Of a stretch of 38,619 bases of DNA, positions 15,899-23,272 are shown one piece after another (positions within the stretch are counted from its first letter, which is position 1; each line of letters begins with the position of its first letter). This stretch comes from Candidatus Dadabacteria bacterium. GTDB taxonomy: Bacteria; Desulfobacterota_D; UBA1144; Nemesobacterales; CSP1-2. A program made the position numbers and the translations under genes. The notes below the pieces were generated by a model. The model worked only from the letters and a program-made list of their open reading frames with translations. It was not told the DNA's origin and did not search any database. Location of the stretch: positions 1-38,619 of the forward strand of contig JAHFBK010000005.1 of NCBI GenBank assembly GCA_023250035.1, given 5' to 3'.

Positions 15899-17551
15899 AT
15901 GGAAAATCTTATCCAAGAATTACGAGAGCGCCGAAAAACTAAAAGACTTCCTCTAAAACTTGATATTTTTTCAAGAGATACTGGTAAGTTAGTTGGGAGA
16001 TCCTTGAATATTTCTACAGATGGGATGTTTATTGAGACTGATAATATTTTAAAACCTGGTACCAAGGTTTTATTAGTATTTAACTTACCTGGTCAAATAA
16101 TACCCATAAAGGCTTACAGTGATGTTAGATGGATTAGAAAAAACGTGATTCCGGAGGAAGGCTGGCCTTCCGGAATAGGGATTCAATTTATAGGTATGTA
16201 TGAGGCATATAAAAGGAAACTCGAAGAATACCAAGAAAAATCCTTTTTTACAGAAGAGATAAACTCAGATAATTATACTCTAGCTGATTTTATAGAGATT
16301 TCAGACAAAGACTTATTTACAAAGACTAAACTTTTTTGGGAAGCCATAAAAGATATGACCCAGAAGGGTTTTAATACCTATAGAAGGCTATTGCTTTCTG
16401 CATGCAAGAATCGAGTGTTAGTTTGGGATGAAAAAACTGGAAAACCGAGAGAAATGATTATGATGGATAGTAACAACTATCTTGGTCTTACTGTTGATCC
16501 AAAAATGATAAAAGCAACAAAAGAAACGATAGAAAAATACGGTGTTGGTGCTGGCTCTGCTCCTCTTCTTGCAGGAACATACAATTTACATACAGAGCTA
16601 GAAGCCAAGTTAGCTAAATTAACAAGTTGCGATGACGCAGTGGTTTTCCCTACAGGATATATGGCTAATATAGGATGTATCTCGGCATTAATAAAGAGAA
16701 AAGATATAGCCATAGTTGATGATGCAGTTCATGCTAGCATTATAGATGGCTGTAAACTTAGCGAAGGTTCATTTAGAACTTTTAAGCATTCGGATACGCA
16801 GAACCTAAAGCAGGTATTGGAAAGCAGTCAAGATAAATATTTTGGAAAGCTTATAATAGTTGAAGGCATATATGGTATAGATGGTGACATGGCTCCACTT
16901 CCCGTGATCGCTGAAGTTGCCGAGGAATACAGAGCAAAAGTAATGGTGGATGATACACATGCGATAGGGGTGATTGGAGAAGATGGTAGAGGCACTATAA
17001 GCCATTTTAAAATGGAAGGCAAAATTGATATAGTTATGGGCACGCTAAGTCATGCTTTGGGTGGAATGGGAGGATTTATCGCTTCATCTCCTGAGGCAGT
17101 AAATTATCTAAGATATTATGCACGGTCATTCTTTTTCGCCTCATCTCTTCCTCCTTATCTTGCTGCCTCTGCTTTAGCTGCAATTGAAGTTATGGAAAAT
17201 AGACCAGAATTGAATCAAAACTTATGGAAAAATATTAAATATATGAAAGAGAACCTAGAATATCTCGGATTTAGGATTGGAAATTCCCAATCTGCTATAA
17301 TTTCCATTATTATTGGTAATGAGTTGCTTTTGAGACGAATGAACAAAAGACTTCACGAGGAAGGTATTTACTTGAGTGCTCTTCCCTATCCAGCAGTGCC
17401 AAGAGGCCAAGAACGTTTAAGATTAAAGCTTATGGCAACTCATATCCAGGCGGATTTAAATAGAACTTTGGAGGCCTTAGAGAAAGTCGGAAGGGAATTC
17501 GGTGTCCTAGGTAAGTCTTCTGGAACTTACACAAAAGCCTTAGTGGCATAA
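15899..17551 (+). CDS. PilZ domain fused to alpha-oxoamine synthase-family domain lacking the PLP lysine
   Basis: A 550-residue fusion. Residues 10-105 are a PilZ domain with both c-di-GMP-binding motifs: RRKTKR (R12xxxR16) and NISTDG (N37xSxxG42), ending GIGIQFIGM. A linker leads into an alpha-oxoamine synthase domain (about 170-540; BioF, KBL, HemA, SPT and CqsA are relatives), which condenses an amino acid with an acyl-CoA. Retained are MDSNNYLGL, GVGAGSAPLLAG, PTGYMANIG, His278 (HASIIDG), Asp351 and His354 (DDTHAIGV), and the ERLRLKL arginine. The lysine that forms the PLP Schiff base should lie in GTLSKALGG but is His385 (GTLSHALGG, codon CAT); the usual Ser of the EGVFSMDG motif is Gly (EGIYGIDG). 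The start has AAGGAGGAGA at 15881-15890. It may be a regulatory pseudoenzyme or use another chemistry. Confidence 0.9.
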   Translation: MENLIQELRERRKTKRLPLKLDIFSRDTGKLVGRSLNISTDGMFIETDNILKPGTKVLLVFNLPGQIIPIKAYSDVRWIRKNVIPEEGWPSGIGIQFIGMYEAYKRKLEEYQEKSFFTEEINSDNYTLADFIEISDKDLFTKTKLFWEAIKDMTQKGFNTYRRLLLSACKNRVLVWDEKTGKPREMIMMDSNNYLGLTVDPKMIKATKETIEKYGVGAGSAPLLAGTYNLHTELEAKLAKLTSCDDAVVFPTGYMANIGCISALIKRKDIAIVDDAVHASIIDGCKLSEGSFRTFKHSDTQNLKQVLESSQDKYFGKLIIVEGIYGIDGDMAPLPVIAEVAEEYRAKVMVDDTHAIGVIGEDGRGTISHFKMEGKIDIVMGTLSHALGGMGGFIASSPEAVNYLRYYARSFFFASSLPPYLAASALAAIEVMENRPELNQNLWKNIKYMKENLEYLGFRIGNSQSAIISIIIGNELLLRRMNKRLHEEGIYLSALPYPAVPRGQERLRLKLMATHIQADLNRTLEALEKVGREFGVLGKSSGTYTKALVA

Positions 17552-17742
17552 TACATGAATCTCCGGCTTTACCAGAGATTAGATTGATGAATCTTTTCTA
17601 CCTTTCCCTTTATTGCTGTCCTTGGTGCACACTTGCTGGCGTAAATATATGCGGTTGTAGCAAGAATCTGCGCATCTATAAAACGGGAGTTCGACAAAAA
17701 ATCTAAGAATTACGCTGATATTTTTCGAGAAAGAAGTTGCAA
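17552..17742. other. Non-coding leader region upstream of the -24/-12 promoter
   Basis: No gene is visible in this stretch of the 346-base gap. A weak AATCTC...GAGATT stem at about 17567-17590 follows the PilZ-AONS stop but lacks a clear T-run, so I do not call it a terminator. If the downstream promoter is sigma-54 dependent, activator-binding sites would be expected here; I can see no unambiguous inverted repeat. Confidence 0.4.
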
Positions 17743-17758
17743 TGGCACGTATTTTGCA
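17743..17758 (+). promoter_or_regulatory. Sigma-54 (-24/-12) promoter
   Basis: TGGCACGTATTTTGCA matches the RpoN consensus TGGCAC-N5-TTGC at every defined base; the GG (17744-17745) and GC (17756-17757) are separated by ten bases as required. Start of transcription would fall near 17768, just before the riboswitch. The cognate AAA+ activator is not in the window. Confidence 0.75.
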
Positions 17759-17786
17759 CTAAAATTGCTTTAGTATTTGGTCCTAC

Positions 17787-17870
17787 CGAAATTGCAAACT
17801 ATCCTTATGGATAGGACGCAAAGCCAAAGACTAAAGACCAACGACGAATACTGTGGCTGGGTTGCCGACG
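17787..17870 (+). promoter_or_regulatory. Cyclic-di-GMP-I (GEMM) riboswitch
   Basis: Conserved core in the order of the GEMM-I aptamer: GCAAAC (17794-17799), first hairpin CTATCC-TTAT-GGATAG (17799-17814), GGACGCAAAGCC (17814-17825), CTAAAG (17831-17836) and GGCTGGGTTGCCGA (17855-17868). GACGCAAAGC and the GGGTTGCCGA tail are the diagnostic elements. The hairpin loop is TTAT rather than the common GNRA, so the tetraloop-receptor contact may be weak. The methyltransferase ATG is about 28 bases after the aptamer and I see no intervening terminator, so control could be translational. The family binds c-di-GMP, or 3',3'-cGAMP in Geobacter-type variants. Confidence 0.88.
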
Positions 17871-17897
17871 TAAGGTAAGTAAACTCTTATTATTAAC

Positions 17898-18674
17898 ATG
17901 ATAAAGGAGAGTAATCTCATCCGAGAATTTCAAAGAAGAAAAACTGTGAGACTCACCCTGGGATTTTGGGCAAAGTACTGTAGAACTTATGACGTCTTGA
18001 ATCGAGCGATTCCTTATCAGGAGTTACTAAGGACTCTCTCTGAAGAACTAGAAATTCGGCCAGGAGAGTTCATTTTGGAAGCTGGATCAGGGACTGGGAA
18101 CTTAGTTCTTGAAATAGAAAAATATAGAGCAATGGTTGTTGGTTTTGACTTTTCTAAGGCTGGCTTAATGGTCCACAAAGAAAAGGAGCCAGATGCACGT
18201 GTTGTCTTAGGGGATCTGGTTTGCCCTCTCCCTTTTCGAGATTGTTCCTTTGATAAGATTGTCTCTTCAAATACCCTCTATCTGATTTCTCCTGAGAAGC
18301 GGGTTAATGTGATACGGGAGTTTTTTCGGATTCTCAAGCCTGGTGGTAAAATCGTCATTGCAAATCTCATAAAGGGATTTAAACCTCGTTACATCTATTT
18401 TAACCATATCCAGAAAGTAATAAAGCAAAGGGGAATACCCTGGACAGTGGTGGAAATCTTTAGTCTTACAGTTCCAACAATCAAAATGTTCTATTATAAC
18501 TATTTCATCCAAAAAGAGGTTCGAAGGGACTGTCAATTTTTCGATCCCAATGAGCAGGAAAGGCTTTTAAAAGAGTTGGGTTTTACAAATATCTCCAATG
18601 CAAAAAGTGTTTTTTCATCCCAGGGGATTCTCGTTAGCGCCTTTAAACCAGAAGGGGAAAATGCTAAATTTTAA
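17898..18674 (+). CDS. Class I SAM-dependent methyltransferase, riboswitch-controlled
   Basis: A 258-residue UbiE-like class I methyltransferase. SAM-binding motif I is ILEAGSGTGN (about residues 59-68), then VVGFDFSKAGL, the acidic GDLVCPLPF and the post-motif LKPGGKIVIANL. The C-terminal third (PRYIYFNHIQKVIKQ to VFSSQGILVSAF) is a divergent acceptor-binding region with hydrophobic stretches, compatible with a lipid or small hydrophobic substrate. No substrate can be named. It is the first gene after the -24/-12 promoter and c-di-GMP riboswitch, followed by the sensor kinase after 41 bases, so it is probably part of the same transcript. The start ATG has no strong Shine-Dalgarno; the closest purine tract is AAGGTAAG at 17872. 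Confidence 0.87.
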   Translation: MIKESNLIREFQRRKTVRLTLGFWAKYCRTYDVLNRAIPYQELLRTLSEELEIRPGEFILEAGSGTGNLVLEIEKYRAMVVGFDFSKAGLMVHKEKEPDARVVLGDLVCPLPFRDCSFDKIVSSNTLYLISPEKRVNVIREFFRILKPGGKIVIANLIKGFKPRYIYFNHIQKVIKQRGIPWTVVEIFSLTVPTIKMFYYNYFIQKEVRRDCQFFDPNEQERLLKELGFTNISNAKSVFSSQGILVSAFKPEGENAKF

Positions 18675-18715
18675 AGGAAGGTTTGATAGGTTAAAAGACA
18701 ACAGTCGTCATTAAG

Positions 18716-21235
18716 ATGAATTATTCTCCGAATATTTTTATTAAAAAATACTTCAAGATTATAGCCCTTATAATAGTCATATTCTCCGCTTTTATATCTA
18801 TTTATAGTTTAATTCAAGCAGTAAAGTGGATAGAAAGACCCTTTCCAGGTTTCTTACTTTATAGAAATTTAATAGTCGCTGAAGTTAGCCTGTCTCATTG
18901 GACGGGCTATAAAGGCGATTTAAAGTCTTACGATAAAATAGTAGATTTAGATGGGAGAATGATCTCCTCAGCAGATGAGGTTTACAGTATTGTTACTAAT
19001 GAACCGATTAGCACCCCAATAAATTATACTATCTCTAGGGGTAATAGGCTTATTACCCTGACTATTCCCACCATGAAATTTGAATTGGTTGATTTCCTCC
19101 TAATATTTGGTGCAGTGTATTTTGTTGGAGTAGTTTTCCTTATAATTGGGATTTTAGTTTACTATTTAAAACCCAATCTAGATTCTAGCAAAGTTTTCCT
19201 AATGGCTTGTTTCTCAATCGGGTTCTGGTTTATATCAATATTTGATACTCAGTCTACATATTCACTTTATAATATTCCATTTCTAGGTTTAGTTATTGCC
19301 CCAGCTTTTTTTATTCATTTAGCGTTTGTATTTCCCTCTAAGAAGAAAGATCACTCGATTATTCTGTTTTCTTATTTGCTCTGTTTTCTATTAGTTATAT
19401 TACACAAATTATATTTTAATTCTCAAAATATCTGGGTAAGGGCGGAGAGGTTATTCTGGCTATATGTGCTTTTTAGTGCATCAATATTTCTAATTTCTAT
19501 AATAATAACCTACCTTAAGTCGAGTTTTGCATTAGATAAACAGAGGGCCCAAGTAATATTAGTAGGATCGTTCATGGGTTTCTTTCTCCCCGCTCTTGGT
19601 GCGGTTATACTTGTTCTATTTAGATTTAGTAATCTTAACAACTTAGCCATACCTGTTATATTTTTCCCAATCTCAGTGGCATATGCTATTGTGAAGCACA
19701 AGCTCTTTGATATAGATGTAATTATTAAAAAGACTCTAGTTTATGGAAGCTTAACGGGAGTAGTAGTTGGGGTTTTCGGTTTAATGGTAATTGCTTTTAA
19801 CGTAGCTTTTGCTAATTATGGCGGTTGGAGGAATCCATTATTCTTTATAATATTAAGTGTTTTTCTTGTTATTGCTTTAAATCCCCTTAAAAATCGGATC
19901 CAGGACTTGATAGACTTAACATTCTTTAGAAAAAGATATGACTATCGTAGAACTATTGAAGAGATGAGTTCTACTCTGACCTCTCTTCTTAATCTTGATG
20001 AAATCGCTGATAAGGTTATTAATTCTGTTGAGCAAACTATGTTTTCAAATTCTGTATCTCTTATTATTTTGAATGAAAGCTCTGGAGCTTACCAAATCTA
20101 TGCTACAAGTGGAAATCCTGGTGGTGTAAGTGGACCCGTGATTAAAGAAGATTGTGAGTTAATCAGCTTACTAAACAGATCCAAAAAAGAGATTTTCAAA
20201 GAGGATTTGATTGCTGATGAAAGATATATAGTACATAAAGACGAACTTATGAAAGTCTTTAACAATTTTAATGCCGCTTTATTTATTCCTCTGTTTTTTA
20301 AGGAACAGCTAATAGGTATCTTATCTTTGGGTGAAAAGAAATCTGGTCTTCTCTATACTTCTGAGGATATAAAATTACTTCGTATTCTTGCTAATCAGAG
20401 TGCGATAGCTATTGAAAATGCCTTTGCTTATAAATTAGTTGAGGATTATGCGAAAAAATTGGAGGGGGCTAATAAAGAGCTTAGAGAAACTCAGGCACAG
20501 CTTATTCAATCAGAAAAGATGTCGGCAGTAGGACAGCTTGCAGCAGGGATTGCACACGAGATTCGTAATCCACTGAATATTATAGAGGGTGCAAGATATT
20601 ATTTATCTCAAATGATAAGCGGAGAAAATTCTAAGATTATAGGAGAGTATCTGGATTATATTAAAAGCGAGATTGATCGAACAAACCGTTTGATTGATAA
20701 CCTACTTAAATTCTCGAAAGTGGGGCCCCAGCATTTTGAGCTAGTAGATATAAACAACATCCTTGAGGACACTCTGACTCTCTTGAGAAAGCAGCTATCT
20801 GATAATAATATCAGACTTATAACAAACTTTAACTACCAGATTCCAAAAATCATGGGTGATCTAAATCAACTCTGGCAGGTCTTTATTAACATTTTAATAA
20901 ATGCTATTCAGGCAATGCCTCAATATGGAGAACTCCGAATCGATACGGGGCTTTATTACGGAAACCAAGACCGCATATTCATAAGCTTTAAAGATACAGG
21001 CTTAGGGATAGACGAGAAGGATCTTCCAAAGATTTTTAATCCCTTTTTCACAACGAAAGACATAGGAACAGGGCTTGGTCTTTCTATAAGCTATAAAATA
21101 GTTGAAGAGCATAAGGGAAGAATTATAGTAAGCAGTGAGAAGGGAAGAGGCAGCATCTTTATTTTAGAACTTCCTGTTAGTTACAGTAACAAGGGAGGAG
21201 AGGATGACCGAGAACAAAAGAGTCTTAGTAGTTGA
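18716..21235 (+). CDS. Multi-pass membrane sensor histidine kinase with GAF domain
   Basis: An 839-residue kinase. One TM helix (about 13-32) is followed by an extracytoplasmic segment with a PDZ-like core (SYDKIVDLDGRMISSADEV, about 71-118), then about seven to eight TM helices (125-390). A GAF domain spans about 425-570, followed by a short coiled coil (EDYAKKLEGANKELRETQAQ), HisKA with the phospho-acceptor His614 in GIAHEIRNPLN, and HATPase_c with N-box Asn729, DTGLG (760-764) and GTGLGLS (784-790). All catalytic residues look intact. The layout resembles ComP-like kinases, which also put a PDZ-like loop and several TMs before the kinase, but the ligand is unknown. The stop overlaps the next kinase gene by 32 bases. 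It probably relays a membrane or hydrophobic signal; that is inference. Confidence 0.9.
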   Translation: MNYSPNIFIKKYFKIIALIIVIFSAFISIYSLIQAVKWIERPFPGFLLYRNLIVAEVSLSHWTGYKGDLKSYDKIVDLDGRMISSADEVYSIVTNEPISTPINYTISRGNRLITLTIPTMKFELVDFLLIFGAVYFVGVVFLIIGILVYYLKPNLDSSKVFLMACFSIGFWFISIFDTQSTYSLYNIPFLGLVIAPAFFIHLAFVFPSKKKDHSIILFSYLLCFLLVILHKLYFNSQNIWVRAERLFWLYVLFSASIFLISIIITYLKSSFALDKQRAQVILVGSFMGFFLPALGAVILVLFRFSNLNNLAIPVIFFPISVAYAIVKHKLFDIDVIIKKTLVYGSLTGVVVGVFGLMVIAFNVAFANYGGWRNPLFFIILSVFLVIALNPLKNRIQDLIDLTFFRKRYDYRRTIEEMSSTLTSLLNLDEIADKVINSVEQTMFSNSVSLIILNESSGAYQIYATSGNPGGVSGPVIKEDCELISLLNRSKKEIFKEDLIADERYIVHKDELMKVFNNFNAALFIPLFFKEQLIGILSLGEKKSGLLYTSEDIKLLRILANQSAIAIENAFAYKLVEDYAKKLEGANKELRETQAQLIQSEKMSAVGQLAAGIAHEIRNPLNIIEGARYYLSQMISGENSKIIGEYLDYIKSEIDRTNRLIDNLLKFSKVGPQHFELVDINNILEDTLTLLRKQLSDNNIRLITNFNYQIPKIMGDLNQLWQVFINILINAIQAMPQYGELRIDTGLYYGNQDRIFISFKDTGLGIDEKDLPKIFNPFFTTKDIGTGLGLSISYKIVEEHKGRIIVSSEKGRGSIFILELPVSYSNKGGEDDREQKSLSS

Positions 21236-23108
21236 CGACGAGCATTTGATTCTAAAAATAATCTCAGACATCCTCACAAAAGAGGGTTATGAGGTAAAAA
21301 CTGCTTTTAATTTTGACAAGGCACTTAAGCTTCTAAAGGAATATTCCTTCCATGTTGTTCTTACCGATATCCGAATGCCCGAAAAAAATGGGATAGACCT
21401 TCTAGAGAAAATCCGGACTTTTGATTCAAATATGCCTGTCATTCTTATGACGGGGTTTGCTTCTCTTGAAACCGCGGTAAAAGCAGTCCAGCATGGAGCA
21501 TTTGATTATCTCACAAAACCCCTAGATTATGATAAGCTCAAAAATGTAACAAAACATGCAGTCGAGAGATATGAGCTTCTGCAAGAAAACAGTCGACTTG
21601 TACGGGAACTTCAGGAACTAAATGCAAGTCTTGAACTCAAGGTTAGAGAAAGAACACGAGATCTCGGGAATATACTAAACAGCACTCACGAAAGCATAGT
21701 AACTATGGATAAAGACCTGATTATAAAAAGTGTAAACCCAAAAACTGTGAATATCTTTGGTGAGGCGTGCATTGGACGAAAAATCGGTGATTTTATAGAA
21801 GGTATTAACTATGACTCTATTATTCCCAAAATACTGGCTGATCCCTCTTACAGCACAAAGCACGAGGTGAAATATGGAGATAAATTTTTAGAGATCACTC
21901 TTTCTCCTCTTATTGATTTTGAAACAGGCAACATATTTGGTGTGATGGCTGTTACTGAAGATGTCACAGAGAAAAAGAAATTAGAGGCACAACTGATTCA
22001 ATCTGCTAAAATGTCTGCTGTAGGGCAGCTTGGAGCAGGGATTGCACATGAGTTTGGTAATGTTCTCTCAGTAATTGTGAGTTATACGAGCTTTGCCATG
22101 TCGAGAACCAGCATTGAGCGGATTAGAAAAGACTTAGAGGTTGTAGAAAAAGCTTCAAATAGAGCGATGGATACCGTGAGGAACTTACTTTCTTTCTCAA
22201 GACAAAAGGAGGAGAAATTTCAGCTTGCCTTGATAGAGGAAGTGATAGAAGATACGCTTTCTCTCATAGAGCATTTTTTTCAATCAGAGGGGGTAAAGAT
22301 TCTACATCATTACGGAAAGATTCCTCCTATAAGAATGAGTGTAGGTGAGATTCAGCAGGTTATACTCAATATGGCAATGAATTCAAAGCATGCAATGCCT
22401 AAAGGAGGTGTGATTGCAATAAGCACTGAGTTAGAGGGTGATTATGTAAAAATAGATTTCTCAGATACCGGGATTGGAATTCCGAAAAAAAATCTAGCTA
22501 GGATTTTTGAGCCGTTTTTTACAACAAAAGGAAGCGGTGGGAGCAGTGGAACGCCTGGCACTGGACTTGGACTCTCTGTGACTTATGCAATAGTTAAGAG
22601 GCATGGGGGGCGAATAGATGTTGACAGTGAGGTTGGAAAAGGGACAACATTTACAATACGGCTTCCAAATATTCAAAGCCTCTCCGATTGGACTAAAAGC
22701 GATTCGCTATACAAGGACGACAATAAGGTCCTACAAACAAAAAGAAAGGGAAACATTCTTATAGTAGATGATGAAGAGTTTGTCTGTGAGATACTTAGGG
22801 AATCCCTTTCGAGTGTCGGTCATAATGTTGTTATGGCAAATAACGGGGAGGCCGCCATAGAGCTTGTAAAAAGAAATCACTTTGAGATCGTCTTTCTTAA
22901 TTTAACAATGCCTGGAAAGAATGGTCTTGATGTGCTTAGGGAAATAAAGATTTTGGATCCAAGTTCAGTCGTTGTAATTATAAGTGGAAGGATAGAGGAA
23001 GATATATCAAATAAAGTAATTGCTGAAGGCGCATTTTCTTTCATACGCAAACCTTTTACAGTACCTCAAGTTTATAGTACCGTAGCGAGTATTTTGGGGG
23101 CTGAATAA
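21204..23108 (+). CDS. Hybrid REC-PAS-histidine kinase-REC protein with degenerate terminal REC
   Basis: A 634-residue soluble signalling protein. REC1 (about 5-120) has DDE and Asp55 (VVLTDIRMP), TG and Lys105 (LTKPLD), so it should be phosphorylated, probably by the preceding kinase. A coiled coil (RELQELNASLELKVRERT) leads to a PAS domain (about 155-255), then HisKA with His282 (GIAHEFGNVLS) and HATPase_c with DTGIGIP and GTGLGLS. The terminal REC2 (517-632) keeps DDEE and FIRKPF, but its phospho-acceptor is Asn566 (IVFLNLTMP). That receiver is probably not phosphorylated and may be constitutively active-like or a dimer partner. The start is at ATG 21204 with GGGAGGAGAGG just upstream; it overlaps the first kinase gene by 32 bases. 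There is no DNA-binding output domain. Confidence 0.9.
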   Translation: MTENKRVLVVDDEHLILKIISDILTKEGYEVKTAFNFDKALKLLKEYSFHVVLTDIRMPEKNGIDLLEKIRTFDSNMPVILMTGFASLETAVKAVQHGAFDYLTKPLDYDKLKNVTKHAVERYELLQENSRLVRELQELNASLELKVRERTRDLGNILNSTHESIVTMDKDLIIKSVNPKTVNIFGEACIGRKIGDFIEGINYDSIIPKILADPSYSTKHEVKYGDKFLEITLSPLIDFETGNIFGVMAVTEDVTEKKKLEAQLIQSAKMSAVGQLGAGIAHEFGNVLSVIVSYTSFAMSRTSIERIRKDLEVVEKASNRAMDTVRNLLSFSRQKEEKFQLALIEEVIEDTLSLIEHFFQSEGVKILHHYGKIPPIRMSVGEIQQVILNMAMNSKHAMPKGGVIAISTELEGDYVKIDFSDTGIGIPKKNLARIFEPFFTTKGSGGSSGTPGTGLGLSVTYAIVKRHGGRIDVDSEVGKGTTFTIRLPNIQSLSDWTKSDSLYKDDNKVLQTKRKGNILIVDDEEFVCEILRESLSSVGHNVVMANNGEAAIELVKRNHFEIVFLNLTMPGKNGLDVLREIKILDPSSVVVIISGRIEEDISNKVIAEGAFSFIRKPFTVPQVYSTVASILGAE

Positions 23109-23272
23109 TGAGAAAGGACTCGAATCTGCTATTTCAGGAAAAACTATAGAAGACCTCAGTTGGGCGACCTGCCGTTCGGCTGAGTTCACAACGAAGCCGG
23201 ATCGTTCTACAATATTTAAGCATAAAACAATAATCGTATAACTTATTTTAAGATGAATTAAAGGAGAAAATT

